This document shows, piece by piece, positions 26,375 through 36,157 of a DNA stretch of 64,000 bases. Origin of the DNA: Paracoccus alkanivorans (GTDB taxonomy: Bacteria > Pseudomonadota > Alphaproteobacteria > Rhodobacterales > Rhodobacteraceae); contig NZ_QOKZ01000008.1 in the NCBI RefSeq assembly GCF_003697785.1, positions 62,001-126,000 on the forward strand, written 5' to 3'. The notes below the pieces were generated by a model. The model was not told the origin of the DNA. It searched no databases and saw only the letters and a program-made list of their open reading frames with translations. Positions within the stretch are counted from its first letter, which is position 1. Every line of letters begins with the position of its first letter. The position numbers were made by a program, and so were the translations under genes.

Positions 26375-27180
26375 GCGGCACCTCCGGCGGCCTTCCAGAA
26401 CAGGCGGTCGAAATTTTCAGAGGTCTGGCGGGCGAAATCGGGATAATCCATGCCGAAGACCTCGGCCCCGACCGCGGCGGTTTTCGCCGCATAAGCCGGT
26501 TCGTTACGCTTGCCGCGATGGGGCGGCGGAGCAAGATAGGGGCTGTCGGTCTCGACCAGGATGCGGTCCACCGGGGCGGCGGCGAAAATCTCGCGCAGCT
26601 CGGTCGAGCGGGGGAATGCGGCGATGCCGGACATCGACAAATAGAAGCCCAGATCAAGAGCGGCCTGTGCCAGTTCCGCGTCCGAGCTGAAGCAATGCAT
26701 GACGCAGGAATAGGCCCCGGCGCGATATTCCTCGGTCAGGATGCGGGCCATGTCCTCATCGGCATCGCGGGCATGGATGATCAGCGGCAGGCGGGTCTGG
26801 CGGGCAGCCTCGATATGCAGGCGCAGGCTTTCCTGCTGCGCGCCCGCGCTTTCGGCGGTGTAGTGATAATCCAGTCCGGTCTCGCCGATGCCGACGAATT
26901 TCGGATGACCGGCCAGTGCGGCCAGTTCCTCGACGCTGGCCATGGGCTCGTCCGCCACGCTCATCGGATGGGTGCCGGCGGCGTAGAACACGCCTTCATG
27001 CGCCTCTGCCAGCGCGCGGACCTGCGGCTCCAGCCGCAGCCGGGTGCAGATCGTGACCATGCGGGTGACACCCGCCTCTGCCGCGCGGGCAAGCAATGCG
27101 TCATGCTCTCCGTCGAAATCGGGAAAGTCCAGATGGCAGTGGCTGTCGACAATCGGCGGAGAAAGGGCCGCTTGGGTCAT
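26371..27180 (-). CDS. tatD: TatD family metal-dependent hydrolase
   Basis: 269-residue TIM-barrel hydrolase. Metal ligands are visible in DSHCHLDF (His14, His16), GETGLDYH, PLIIHARDAD, and the C-terminal VETDSPYLAP. Known members have DNase or RNA-processing activity, and the substrate in the cell is unsettled. It starts 4 bp after the holB stop and sits in a chain of overlapping genes, as is common in alphaproteobacteria. Confidence 0.92.
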   Translation of the reverse strand: MTQAALSPPIVDSHCHLDFPDFDGEHDALLARAAEAGVTRMVTICTRLRLEPQVRALAEAHEGVFYAAGTHPMSVADEPMASVEELAALAGHPKFVGIGETGLDYHYTAESAGAQQESLRLHIEAARQTRLPLIIHARDADEDMARILTEEYRAGAYSCVMHCFSSDAELAQAALDLGFYLSMSGIAAFPRSTELREIFAAAPVDRILVETDSPYLAPPPHRGKRNEPAYAAKTAAVGAEVFGMDYPDFARQTSENFDRLFWKAAGGAA

Positions 27181-27184
27181 GGGA

Positions 27185-28297
27185 TCAACTCGTGGCAGGC
27201 GGGGCGGATTGTGCGGGCGGCAGATGCGCCAGTTCCGTCAGCATATCCATCACCAGCGCGGCGGGGTCAAGGTTGACCGCCCTGCCAGAGCGCGCGCGTG
27301 CCGAGAGCCGGGCCTGCGCCTCGGCCCATGCCCGCGCCGCCCGGTCATCCGGCGACAGCCGCGCCATGAGGGCACCTTCGCCTTTCGCGGCCTGTGGCAA
27401 GGGCGCGCCCATCAGCCCTGCACGGGCGGTGCGGGTCAGGAAACGGTCAAGAAGGGTGATGATCAGATCAAAAGGATCGCCATCGGCATTGGCCCGGCCC
27501 GCCGCCCCTTCGGCCAGTTTCGCCGCCGCCAGCCGGTCCAGCCGGGGCAGGGTGGCAAACAGATCGACGATCTGCTGATAGCGGGCAAGCCCGTCCTGGC
27601 CGGCCAGCCGCAGCGCCTCGCCCACCGAGCCGTCGGACAGGGCCGCCAGGGCTTCGGCATCTTCCTCAACCCCCAGTCCCGACAGCGCCTGCGTCATCAG
27701 TTCGGGCTTCAGCGGGTTCAGCCGCAGCGTCCGGCAGCGCGAGCGGATCGTCGGCAGAAGCCGGGCAGGCTGATGCGCGATCATCAGGATCAGCCCGTTG
27801 CCGGGCGGCTCCTCCAGCATCTTCAGCAACGCATTGGCGGCGGCGGTGTTCATCTCGTCGGCAGCGTCGATGATGGCGACGCGATGGCCGCCCTCCGACG
27901 CGGACAGGTGAAAAAAGGACAGCAGCCGCCGGATCTCGTCCACGGTGATTTCGGCGCGCAGCCGGCCGGTCTTGTCGTCCCATGGGCGGCGGATCAGCTG
28001 CAGGCCCGGTTCGGACAGCGCCCTGATGCGGCGCGCGGCGGGATCGTCCTCGGGCACCGAAAGATCGTTACTGCCCGCGCCCGAGATCAGCCAGCGGGCA
28101 ATGGTCCAGGCCAGCGTGGCCTTGCCGGTGCCGCGCGGGCCGGTCAGCAGCCAGGCATGATGCAGGCGCCCGCCCCGCGCGGCCTCGACAAAATCGCGAA
28201 TGGCGTGGTCCTGGCCGATCACATGCGGGGTCATGCGCGGATGCGGCGCGCCGGGAACCCGATCGGGTTCGGGGATGTCCTGCGGATCGCGGCTCAC
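27185..28297 (-). CDS. holB: DNA polymerase III delta-prime subunit
   Basis: 370-residue clamp-loader subunit with an AAA+ core: Walker A-like GPRGTGKA at 53-60, and VAIIDAADEMNTAAANALLKMLEEPP for the Walker B and sensor region. The SRC arginine-finger motif occurs as SRCRTLRLNPL. Zinc-module cysteines of the E. coli type are missing, as in many alphaproteobacteria. The start is GTG, overlapping tmk by four bases. Confidence 0.93.
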   Translation of the reverse strand: MSRDPQDIPEPDRVPGAPHPRMTPHVIGQDHAIRDFVEAARGGRLHHAWLLTGPRGTGKATLAWTIARWLISGAGSNDLSVPEDDPAARRIRALSEPGLQLIRRPWDDKTGRLRAEITVDEIRRLLSFFHLSASEGGHRVAIIDAADEMNTAAANALLKMLEEPPGNGLILMIAHQPARLLPTIRSRCRTLRLNPLKPELMTQALSGLGVEEDAEALAALSDGSVGEALRLAGQDGLARYQQIVDLFATLPRLDRLAAAKLAEGAAGRANADGDPFDLIITLLDRFLTRTARAGLMGAPLPQAAKGEGALMARLSPDDRAARAWAEAQARLSARARSGRAVNLDPAALVMDMLTELAHLPPAQSAPPATS

Positions 28298-28890
28298 AGC
28301 GCCGCCCGGACGCGAGCGGCCACATCCCCGACGCTGCCACTGCCATCGACGAGCCGGACGCGGCCGGGATATTCCTGCGCCAGGGCACGAAATCCTGCCG
28401 CCAGCCTTTGCTGGAATTGCAGTCCGAGGCTTTCGAAGCGATCTTCCTTGCCACCGCGGGCATTGCCCCGGGCCAGCGCCGTGGCCGGGTCGATATCGAT
28501 CACGAATGTCCGGTCGGGTTCCACCGCGATGGTCAGTTCGTGCAGACGATCCACCATCATGCGCAAATCACCCCGCGTAGCGCCCTGGTAGATGCGGGTG
28601 GAATCGGCAAAACGGTCGGTGATGACGATCTTGCCCCCGGCCAGAGCCGGTCGGATCACCCGTTCAAGATGATCGCGGCGGGCGGCGGTGAACAGCAGGC
28701 ATTCGGTCTCTGCCGACCAGCGTTCGCCCGCGCCCTCGACCAGCAGGCGGCGGATCTCCTCGGCCCCCTCGCTGCCGCCGGGTTCGCGGGTCAGCACAAC
28801 GTCACGGCCCTCTGCCCGCAGAGCCTCGGCCAGCAGCCGTGCCTGGGTGGATTTGCCGCAGCCGTCGATTCCCTCGAAGCTCAGGAACAT
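28294..28890 (-). CDS. tmk: thymidylate kinase
   Basis: 198-residue enzyme phosphorylating dTMP to dTDP. The P-loop FEGIDGCGKSTQ is at residues 5-16, DR with substrate-binding context is in VITDRFADSTRIYQG, and the LID region follows (ARGNARGGKEDRFE). It overlaps the upstream carboxypeptidase stop by one base (TGATG) and couples to holB downstream, a common alphaproteobacterial order. Confidence 0.96.
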   Translation of the reverse strand: MFLSFEGIDGCGKSTQARLLAEALRAEGRDVVLTREPGGSEGAEEIRRLLVEGAGERWSAETECLLFTAARRDHLERVIRPALAGGKIVITDRFADSTRIYQGATRGDLRMMVDRLHELTIAVEPDRTFVIDIDPATALARGNARGGKEDRFESLGLQFQQRLAAGFRALAQEYPGRVRLVDGSGSVGDVAARVRAAL

Positions 28891-30035
28891 CAGCCGTTCA
28901 CGGCGTCGATGGCCTTGCCGCCAAGCCGCATCACCGCGCCCTTCATCCGGCCGATGAAACCCGCTTCGGGCACGTCCTGCGCGGCCAGCAGCGGCGTGAC
29001 GGCATCCTTGGCGCCCGGCACCGTTACCACCAGTGTTCCCAGTTGATCGCCCTTGGCGACCGGGGCGGGAATGGGCGAGTTGTAAACCGCCTCGACCTTG
29101 ATCTGATCCCGGGCACCCGCCGGGATCAGCACATTGGCGCCCTCCTTCGTGGTCAGTCCCACATGCGATGCGGTGCCCAGCCAGACAGGGACCTGAACCA
29201 CCGTTTCCCCGGCCGGTACCAGCGTTTCCATGGTGAACTGGCGGAACGCCCAGTTCACGATCCGCTCGGCCTCCTCGGCGCGGGCGGTATCGCTTGGCAA
29301 GCCGGTAATGGCGAAGATCACCCGGCGACCATCCTGCACCGCCGATCCGACCAACCCGTAACCGGCCTCCTCGGTATGGCCGGTCTTGAGCCCGTCAGCG
29401 CCGATCCCCAGCTTCAACAACGGATTGCGGTTGAAACGGTTCGCCGGGGCACGGTTGTCAAAAGGAAATTCGGTCATGGCGAAGTTCTTGTACAGGTCGG
29501 GGAAATCGCGGATCAGGTGCAGCGCCAGTATCCCCAGGTCACGCGCGCTCATACGGTGGCGCGGATTCGGCCAGCCCGAGGCGTTGGCAAAGACCGAATT
29601 GGTCAGCCCCATTTCCTTGCCCTTCTCGGTCATCTGGCGGGCAAACGCCTCTTCGGTGCCGGCCAGCCCCTCTGCCACGACGACGCAGGCGTCATTGCCC
29701 GACAGCACGATGATTCCCTTGATCAGTTCCTCGACGGTGGGGCGGTCCTGCTCGTTGAGGAACATGGTGGAGCCGCCCATCTGCCGCGCCTTGGTCGAAA
29801 CCGGCAGGCGCGTATCCATCTCCACCCGTCCCTCGCGAAGCGCCTCGAACAGCATATAGGTCGTCATCAGCTTGGACATCGAGGCGGGGGGAACCGGCTG
29901 GTCGGCGTTCTTCTCCATCAGCACGGTGCCGGTCGCCACGTCATAGACCCATGCGGTCCCGGCATTCGTATCGAATGCCTGCGCCGGTGCGGCCAGTGCC
30001 AGCAGGGCGATGAGCCTCAGCAGAAATGCGCGCAT
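28890..30035 (-). CDS. D-alanyl-D-alanine carboxypeptidase (penicillin-binding protein 5/6 type)
   Basis: 381-residue periplasmic serine peptidase that trims the terminal D-Ala of peptidoglycan pentapeptides. A signal peptide covers 1-20 (ending APAQA). The three active-site motifs are SMSK at 52-55, SGN at 112-114 and KTG at 217-219; a C-terminal beta-domain (PBP5_C type) follows, then an amphipathic tail (FIGRMKGAVMRLGGKAID) for membrane attachment. ATG 30035 begins the signal peptide. It is the first gene of the tmk-holB-tatD chain. Confidence 0.95.
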   Translation of the reverse strand: MRAFLLRLIALLALAAPAQAFDTNAGTAWVYDVATGTVLMEKNADQPVPPASMSKLMTTYMLFEALREGRVEMDTRLPVSTKARQMGGSTMFLNEQDRPTVEELIKGIIVLSGNDACVVVAEGLAGTEEAFARQMTEKGKEMGLTNSVFANASGWPNPRHRMSARDLGILALHLIRDFPDLYKNFAMTEFPFDNRAPANRFNRNPLLKLGIGADGLKTGHTEEAGYGLVGSAVQDGRRVIFAITGLPSDTARAEEAERIVNWAFRQFTMETLVPAGETVVQVPVWLGTASHVGLTTKEGANVLIPAGARDQIKVEAVYNSPIPAPVAKGDQLGTLVVTVPGAKDAVTPLLAAQDVPEAGFIGRMKGAVMRLGGKAIDAVNG

Positions 30036-30282
30036 GAGATGTCCTTTGCCTGTTTGACCATGATGGTTACTATAAGGGCCGCTTTGCCGCAACGCGCCGC
30101 GGCATGGTTACAGGTGAATTTCAATGCAATTTTACCAACCGGGCGCGCCTGCATGGCTGTCACGGATACCGGAGGCGATGAGGCCATGGCTGGGTTACGA
30201 TACCCGGCCTTGTCCCGGAATTTTTCGGTGGGCGGGATGCGATTCCGCCTGCTTTGAACCACTTGGAAACGGCGGCAAAGAT
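30036..30282. other. intergenic region with no gene seen
   Basis: About 250 bases upstream of the carboxypeptidase gene. Short open frames on both strands have no family match I recognise and no good ribosome site. The part nearest the gene is relatively AT-rich (GGTTACTATAAGG) and probably holds its promoter. Confidence 0.4.
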
Positions 30283-30313
30283 GCGCGGGCGGCAGGAGGA
30301 GCGCCGCCCGCGC
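30283..30313 (-). terminator. hairpin after mannitol dehydrogenase gene
   Basis: GCGCGGGCGGC pairs perfectly with GCCGCCCGCGC around a 9-base loop, 28 bp beyond the mtlK stop on the minus strand. The stem is strong, with only a short T-tract afterwards. It most likely ends the polyol operon. Confidence 0.65.
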
Positions 30314-30340
30314 CTCGTCGGGTGATTGTTCTTGTTCTGC

Positions 30341-31810
30341 TTACCCGGCGAGATAGCTGTCGATGGCGGCACGGGTGCCGTTCTCGTGAAGCCGTGTCAG
30401 CCTGCGCGCGAAAGCCTCCTGAAAACGCCTGTCATCGGCCAGCGGGCCGAAGACGGTGCGGTTTTCAAGAAAGGCCAGGGGATTTTCGCGCGCGGCGAGG
30501 GCGCGTTCGCGCAGGGCTTCGTGATTGTCGTCATTCGGTGCGATCTCGCTGCCTGCCTCGTCGCGGCGTTCGCAATAGCGGCACCAGAAGGCGACCTCCT
30601 GGGCCAGCCCTTCGATGGCGTGCCCGTCACGCAGCGCATCGGCGATGGTGGGCAGGATGAATTTCGGCTGCCGGTTCGAGCCGTCGAGGCAAAGGCGCGC
30701 CACGGTGTCGCCGATCTCGGGATTGGCGAAGCGGTTCACGATCAGCTCCAGATAATCGCCGTAATCCACTCCGTCGATCGGGGTGAGCGTCGGGATGATC
30801 TCGCGGGTTTCGAGCGCCCGAAGCCATGCCTCGATCTGCGGATCGGCCATGGCCTCGTGGACGAAGTGATGGCCCAGCAGCGCGGCGGGATATGCGATGG
30901 CCGCATGCCCGCCATTAAGGATGCGCAGTTTCATCAATTCGTGGCGGCTGACATCGGCGACGAATTCCGCGCCGGCCTTTTCCAGCGGCGGGCGGCCCTG
31001 CGGGAAATTGTCCTCCAGCACCCATTGCCGGAAGGGTTCGCAGACCACCGGGGCGGTGTCGCTGATACCGAAGCGGTCGCGGACCAGCGCCCGTTCGCGA
31101 TCCGAGGTGGCGGGGGTGATGCAATCGACCATGGAATTCGGGAAGGCGACGTTTTCCTGAACCCAGTTGCCGAATCCGGGATCGGAAAGCTGGGCGAGAC
31201 CGGTCACGGTGCGGGCGCAGACATGGCCGTTCTCGGGCAGGTTGTCGCAGGACATGACGGTGAAGGGCGGGATGCCCGCCGCTTTGCGCCGGCGCAGGGC
31301 GGCAAGGATCATGCCGAACACGCTTTGCGGGCTGTCGGGATTGGCGGCGTCATGGGCCATGTCGGGATGGGCGGCGTCGAATCCGCCGGTCTGCGCGTCC
31401 ACGTAATAGCCGCCCTCGGTGATCGTCAGCGAGACGATGCGGATCGCCGGGTCGGACATGGCGGCGATGACGGGTTCCGGCGCGACCTCGACGAAATCCA
31501 CCATCGAACCGATGATCCGGGCGTTCAGCCCGTCGGGATCCAGTTCGACCAGCGTTGTCAGCCAGTCCTGCGCCTGCAGTCTCTCGCGCATCGTGGCGTC
31601 GCCGGAGCGCACACCCGCGCCCACCAGCGCCCAGCCATGACCCTCGCCCTGTTCGAACAGGCGGTCGAGATACCAGGCCATATGGGCGCGGTGAAAATTG
31701 CCGACGCCGACATGCAGGATGCCGGGCCGCAGGGCCGCGCGGTCATAGCCGGGGCGGCTGACACTGGCCGCCAGATCGTTAAGTGTGGATTGCGACAGGG
31801 CAATAGCCAT
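30341..31810 (-). CDS. mtlK: mannitol dehydrogenase family protein (polyol 2-dehydrogenase)
   Basis: 489-residue long-chain NAD-dependent dehydrogenase oxidising D-mannitol to fructose (related members act on D-arabinitol, sorbitol or hexuronates). LHVGVGNFHRAH at about 26-37 binds the cofactor, and the catalytic KxxxxNxxH pattern appears as KLRILNGGHAAIAYPA. Start 31810 is chosen because the upstream frame is not protein-like. It is the last gene of a polyol ABC operon, which supports mannitol as substrate. Confidence 0.9.
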   Translation of the reverse strand: MAIALSQSTLNDLAASVSRPGYDRAALRPGILHVGVGNFHRAHMAWYLDRLFEQGEGHGWALVGAGVRSGDATMRERLQAQDWLTTLVELDPDGLNARIIGSMVDFVEVAPEPVIAAMSDPAIRIVSLTITEGGYYVDAQTGGFDAAHPDMAHDAANPDSPQSVFGMILAALRRRKAAGIPPFTVMSCDNLPENGHVCARTVTGLAQLSDPGFGNWVQENVAFPNSMVDCITPATSDRERALVRDRFGISDTAPVVCEPFRQWVLEDNFPQGRPPLEKAGAEFVADVSRHELMKLRILNGGHAAIAYPAALLGHHFVHEAMADPQIEAWLRALETREIIPTLTPIDGVDYGDYLELIVNRFANPEIGDTVARLCLDGSNRQPKFILPTIADALRDGHAIEGLAQEVAFWCRYCERRDEAGSEIAPNDDNHEALRERALAARENPLAFLENRTVFGPLADDRRFQEAFARRLTRLHENGTRAAIDSYLAG

Positions 31811-31899
31811 TGCGGAGCCTTTCGTGAGGGTGCCTTGGATAAAAGGCATATTCGGTCGTCCCGGAACATGGCGGCGACGGTGCCGCCGCCATATCCTGA

Positions 31900-32901
31900 T
31901 TACATGCGGTCGCCGTTCTTGTCGAAACGGTGGATCTTGTCCTCTGCGGGGGTCAGCCAGATCTCGTCGCCATGGCGGAACGCAACCTCGCCATCGGCGC
32001 GGACGGTGACGGCATCCGCCAGCCCGGTATCCTCGACATAGAAGAAACTGTCCGAGCCCAGATGCTCGGACACGCCGATCCGCCCCTTCCATTTGCCGCT
32101 ATCGGCAGAGACCGAGACATGCTCGGGCCGCACGCCGATGGTCTCGGCGCCGTATTCCACCGCCGCCGCGCCGGTGAACAGGTTCATCTTGGGGCTGCCG
32201 ATGAAACCCGCGACAAAGACATTACGGGGATTGCGATAGAGTTCCAGCGGGCTGCCGACCTGCTCGATCCGGCCTGCCTGCAGAACCACGATCTTGTCGG
32301 CCATGGTCATCGCCTCGACCTGGTCATGGGTCACGTAGATCATCGTGGTCTTCAGGCGGTTGTGCAACTCGCTGATCTCAAGCCGCATGCCGACCCGCAG
32401 GGCGGCATCCAGGTTGGACAGCGGCTCGTCGAACAGGAAGGCCGCAGGCTCGCGCACGATGGCCCGGCCGATGGCGACGCGCTGGCGCTGACCGCCCGAA
32501 AGCTGGCCCGGGCGGCGGTCAAGGTAATCGGTCAGGTTCAGCGCCTTTGCCGCCGAATCGATCCGGCGTTTCTGCTCGGCTTCGTCGATACCCGCCATCT
32601 TCATAGGAAAGGCGATATTCTTGCGCACCGACATATGCGGGTAGAGCGCATATGACTGGAACACCATGGCCAGTCCGCGCTTGGCCGGGGAGGCCTGGGT
32701 GGCGTCCGATCCGTCGATCACGATCTTGCCGCCCGAGACATCCTCCAGCCCCGCGATCAGGCGCAGGAGCGTGGATTTGCCGCAGCCCGAGGGGCCGACG
32801 AAGACGACGAATTCGCCATCCTCGATGGTCAGGTCCAGGGGCGGGATGACCTCGACTTCGCCGAAGCTCTTGGCGACATTCTCAAGGGTGATTTGTCCCA
32901 T
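31900..32901 (-). CDS. smoK: polyol/sugar ABC transporter ATP-binding protein (SmoK-like)
   Basis: 333-residue ATPase of the UgpC/MalK subgroup. Walker A GPSGCGKS at about 36-43, signature LSGGQRQR at about 132, Walker [17 protein letters not shown], and a C-terminal OB-like regulatory domain ([10 protein letters not shown]). It follows the two permeases and precedes mtlK, matching the arrangement of the Rhodobacter sorbitol/mannitol transporter. Confidence 0.9.
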   Translation of the reverse strand: MGQITLENVAKSFGEVEVIPPLDLTIEDGEFVVFVGPSGCGKSTLLRLIAGLEDVSGGKIVIDGSDATQASPAKRGLAMVFQSYALYPHMSVRKNIAFPMKMAGIDEAEQKRRIDSAAKALNLTDYLDRRPGQLSGGQRQRVAIGRAIVREPAAFLFDEPLSNLDAALRVGMRLEISELHNRLKTTMIYVTHDQVEAMTMADKIVVLQAGRIEQVGSPLELYRNPRNVFVAGFIGSPKMNLFTGAAAVEYGAETIGVRPEHVSVSADSGKWKGRIGVSEHLGSDSFFYVEDTGLADAVTVRADGEVAFRHGDEIWLTPAEDKIHRFDKNGDRM

Positions 32902-32913
32902 TGTTCTTCTCCG

Positions 32914-33744
32914 TTACTTCACGGCGCCGAAGGTCAGGCCGCGGACGAGTTGCTTCTGGCTGAACCAGCCGAGGATCAGGATCGGGGCGATGGCCATGGT
33001 CGAGGCCGCGCTGAGCTTCGCGTAGAACAGGCCCTGCGGCGACGAGAAGCTGGCGATGAAGGCCGTCAGCGGCGCGGCATTCGTGGTCGTCAGGTTCAGC
33101 GTCCAGAAGGCCTCGTTCCATGCGAGGATCACGTTGAGCAGCAATGTCGAGGCGATGCCCGGCACGGTCATGGGGGTCAGGACGTAGATGATCTCGTTGC
33201 GCAGATTGGCGCCGTCCATCCGCGCGGCCTCGAGGATCTCTCCGGGGATCTCGCGGAAATAGGTGAACAGCATCCAGACGATGATCGGCAGGTTCATCAG
33301 CATCATGATGATGACCAGCGCGGTGCGGCTATCCAGAAGCCCCATGCTGCGCAGCCCCATATAAACCGGCACCAGCACGCCCACCGCAGGCATCATCTTG
33401 GTCGACAGCATCCACATCAGCACGTTCTTGGTGTTTTTCGTGGGCTGGAAGGCCATCGACCAGGCGGCGGGAATGGCCACGGCCAGTCCCAGAAGCGTGG
33501 AACCGATCGAGATTACCACCGAGTTCATGAAGTAACGGGCGTAATCCGAGCGGGTATTGACGTCGATATAGTTCTGCAGCGTCCAGTCGAAACTGAACCA
33601 GACCGGGGGCGAGGCGATGGCCGTCGCCTCGGTCTTGAAGGATGTCAGCACGGTCCAGATGATCGGGAAGGATATCAGGATCCCGATGCCCCATGCGACG
33701 GCGGTGACGAGGGCGCGCTGGCCCGTTGTGGTTTGTCTCGCCAT
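32914..33744 (-). CDS. smoG: polyol/sugar ABC transporter permease (SmoG-like)
   Basis: 276-residue inner-membrane permease of the MalG family with six TM segments (first at about 12-32) and the EAA loop EILEAARMDGANLRNEIIYVLTPM. The C-terminal VRGLTFGAVK is typical. It begins 1 bp after the other permease and forms the translocation pore with it. Confidence 0.9.
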   Translation of the reverse strand: MARQTTTGQRALVTAVAWGIGILISFPIIWTVLTSFKTEATAIASPPVWFSFDWTLQNYIDVNTRSDYARYFMNSVVISIGSTLLGLAVAIPAAWSMAFQPTKNTKNVLMWMLSTKMMPAVGVLVPVYMGLRSMGLLDSRTALVIIMMLMNLPIIVWMLFTYFREIPGEILEAARMDGANLRNEIIYVLTPMTVPGIASTLLLNVILAWNEAFWTLNLTTTNAAPLTAFIASFSSPQGLFYAKLSAASTMAIAPILILGWFSQKQLVRGLTFGAVK

Positions 33745-33745
33745 G

Positions 33746-34615
33746 TCAGAGCTCCAGGTTCTTGCCGACCGCGCGCATCAGGAAGAAGGCGACGATATTG
33801 GCGATGATGACGGCGATCACCCCTCCGGCCGCGCCCATGCCCGCGTCGAACTGCTTGAGCGAGAGGTTGTAGATCAGGAAGGGGATATTGGTGGAGGCGT
33901 AGCCCGGACCGCCCGCGGTGGTGACGTAAATCTCGGCGAAGACCGCCAGGAGGAAGATCGTCTGGATCAGCACGACCACGGTGATCGAGCGGGTCAGATG
34001 CGGCAGGGTCAGGTAGATGAACCGGCTGAGCCAGCCCGCCCCGTCCATCTCGGCGGCTTCCATCTGCTCGCTGTCGAGCGATTGCAGTGCCGTCAGCAGG
34101 ATCAGCGTGGCAAAGGGCAGCCATGCCCATGCCACCATGATGGTGATGGACAGAAGCGGCAGGGTGGAGAGGAAATCCACCGGTTGCAGCCCGAATGCGC
34201 GGAAGAGATGCGCGAAGAGCCCGTTGACCGGGTTCATGAACATGTTCTTCCACACCAGCGCCGAGACCGTAGGCATGACGAAGAAGGGAGAGATCACCAG
34301 GATGCGGACGATCCCTTGCCCCCAGAACTCCATGTTCAGCAAAAGCGCGAGAAGGATGCCGCCGATGGTGGTGATCGCCAGCACGCCCAGCACCAGCACC
34401 AGCGTATTGACCAGCGCCGGGATGAAGGCCGGGTCGGTCAGGAAGTAGTAGTAATTCTCGAACCCGGTCCAGGAGGCGGGCGGGGTCAGGATATTGTAGC
34501 GGAGGAACGAGAAATAGATCGTCGTCCCGAGCGGAATGATCATCCACGCCAGAAGTAGGATCACGGATGGCGAGATCATCAGCCGCGCCGCCTTGTGCGC
34601 ACGTTGCGTGGCCAT
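33746..34615 (-). CDS. smoF: polyol/sugar ABC transporter permease (SmoF-like)
   Basis: 289-residue inner-membrane permease of the MalF family. TM1 is at about 14-33 (LMISPSVILLLAWMIIPLGTTI), and the EAA loop is LDSEQMEAAEMDGAGWLSRFIYLTLP. AAGGAA precedes the ATG. The 207-bp gap between the binding-protein gene and this permease holds an intergenic repeat. Confidence 0.9.
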   Translation of the reverse strand: MATQRAHKAARLMISPSVILLLAWMIIPLGTTIYFSFLRYNILTPPASWTGFENYYYFLTDPAFIPALVNTLVLVLGVLAITTIGGILLALLLNMEFWGQGIVRILVISPFFVMPTVSALVWKNMFMNPVNGLFAHLFRAFGLQPVDFLSTLPLLSITIMVAWAWLPFATLILLTALQSLDSEQMEAAEMDGAGWLSRFIYLTLPHLTRSITVVVLIQTIFLLAVFAEIYVTTAGGPGYASTNIPFLIYNLSLKQFDAGMGAAGGVIAVIIANIVAFFLMRAVGKNLEL

Positions 34616-34676
34616 GGGGCAGTTCCTTCAGGTTGCGCCGGGTGGCGGCGAAGGTGCCTGTTGCGTCCCGCGATGG

Positions 34677-34730
34677 CCGGGGGATTTTGCATCCCCCGGA
34701 CCCCCTGCAAGGTATTTGCACAAAGAAGAA
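34677..34730 (+). repeat. intergenic repeat, copy C
   Basis: CCGGGGG/CCCCCGG hairpin (34677-34699), then the core GGTATTTGCACAAAGAAGAA (34711-34730). It lies between the polyol binding-protein gene and the first permease, opposite to gene direction. In the minus direction the hairpin may set the binding protein apart from the permeases. Confidence 0.8.
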
Positions 34731-34822
34731 GGGGGTGGCGCGTGCACCGTTCGGCGGAGCCGGCGTGAAAGCGAAGAGGGGCCGGCCGGATTGAACGGAG
34801 CCGTTCCGGTCGGCCGGGATGC

Positions 34823-36139
34823 TTACTTGGGATAGCCGGCGCGGCGCATTTCGCGTGTGGCGGTGGCCTGCGCGGCGGTCAGCGCCTCTTCGACGCTGGT
34901 CTGGCCGGTGACGGCGGCCGAGAAGAGCTGGCCGATCGTGGTGGCGATGCCCTGGAATTCCGGGATCGCGACATATTGCGCGCCGACATAGGGCACCTCG
35001 TCCACGGTCGGGCTGCCCGGATTGGCCGAGTTGATCGCCGCCAGGGTCATCTCGGCGAAGGGTGCGACCTTGGTATATTCCGGGTTCCCGTAAAGCGATG
35101 TGCGGGTGCCCGGAGGCACGGCGAGCCAGCCCTCCTTTTCGGCCACCAGTTCGGTATAGCCCTTCGAGGTCGCCCATTCGATGAAGGTCTGCGCGGCTTC
35201 GGGATTTTCCGAGCTGGCCGGGATCGCCAGCGACCAGGCCCAGAGCCAGTTGGCCTTCTGTCCGCCTTCGGCGCTTGGGGCCTGGGCGAAGCCGACCTTG
35301 TCGGCGACGGTCGAATCGTCGGGATCTGTCACGAATCCCGCCGCGACCGTGGCATCATACCACATGCCGCATTTGCCGGTCTGGAACAACGCGAGATTCT
35401 CGTTGAAGCCGTTGGTGGAGGCGCCGGGAGGGCCGTAATTGGTCATGATATCGACGTAATAGCTCATCGCGGCGTTCCATGCCGGCTGGTCGAATTGCGG
35501 AACCCATTCCGCATCGAACCATTTGCCGCCGAAGGAATTCGCCATCGAGGTCAGAAGCGCCATGTTCTCGCCCCAACCGGCCTTGCCGCGCAGGCAGATG
35601 CCGAAGACGCCGTTATCGGGATCATGCATCGCCTCAGCGGCCTGGCGGATGAAATCCCATGTCGGCTCTTCGGGCATTTCCAGCCCGGCTGCCTCCATCA
35701 GGTCGGTGCGATACATTACCATGGCGCTTTCGCCATAGAAGGGAGCGGCGTAAAGCGTGCCGTCCACGCTCAGCGCCTCGCGGATGGCGGGAAGCAGGTC
35801 GTCGACATCGTATTCGGCGCTCATCTCGAGCGGCTTGAGCCAGTCCTGCCTGCCCCAGATCGGAACTTCGTAGGTGCCGATGGTCATCACGTCATACTGG
35901 CCGCCATTGGTGGCGATGTCGGTGGTGACCTTCTCGCGCAGGACGTTTTCCTCCAGCGTCACCCATTCGATCTTGATGCCGGGATGGACCGCCTCGAATT
36001 CGCCGGTCAGGCCCTGCATGCGGATCATGTCGCCATTGTTCACGGTGGCGACGGTCAGCGTCACGTCCTGTGCGGCTGCGATACCGGCCGAGGCGCAAAG
36101 CGCCGTTGCACCCATCAGGATGCGGAAAGTCGTGGTCAT
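34823..36139 (-). CDS. smoE: polyol/sugar ABC transporter substrate-binding protein (SmoE-like)
   Basis: 438-residue periplasmic binding protein with a signal peptide of about 23 residues (cut after AGIAAAQ). Family 1 extracellular sugar-binding features: TVATVNNGDMIRMQGLTGEFEA and the C-terminal region YVAIPEFQGIATTIGQLFSAA. GGAGG precedes the ATG. It is the first transport gene after the SorC regulator, and three GCAAA repeats just upstream may be its operator. Sorbitol/mannitol is inferred from context. Confidence 0.9.
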   Translation of the reverse strand: MTTTFRILMGATALCASAGIAAAQDVTLTVATVNNGDMIRMQGLTGEFEAVHPGIKIEWVTLEENVLREKVTTDIATNGGQYDVMTIGTYEVPIWGRQDWLKPLEMSAEYDVDDLLPAIREALSVDGTLYAAPFYGESAMVMYRTDLMEAAGLEMPEEPTWDFIRQAAEAMHDPDNGVFGICLRGKAGWGENMALLTSMANSFGGKWFDAEWVPQFDQPAWNAAMSYYVDIMTNYGPPGASTNGFNENLALFQTGKCGMWYDATVAAGFVTDPDDSTVADKVGFAQAPSAEGGQKANWLWAWSLAIPASSENPEAAQTFIEWATSKGYTELVAEKEGWLAVPPGTRTSLYGNPEYTKVAPFAEMTLAAINSANPGSPTVDEVPYVGAQYVAIPEFQGIATTIGQLFSAAVTGQTSVEEALTAAQATATREMRRAGYPK

Positions 36140-36157
36140 GATGTCCTCCCTAGCGGC

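Noticed and set aside
30036..30340. Possible small genes in the gap between the carboxypeptidase and mannitol dehydrogenase genes.
   Set aside because: The short frames on either strand have no ribosome sites or recognisable motifs; the only clear structure is the hairpin at 30283-30313.
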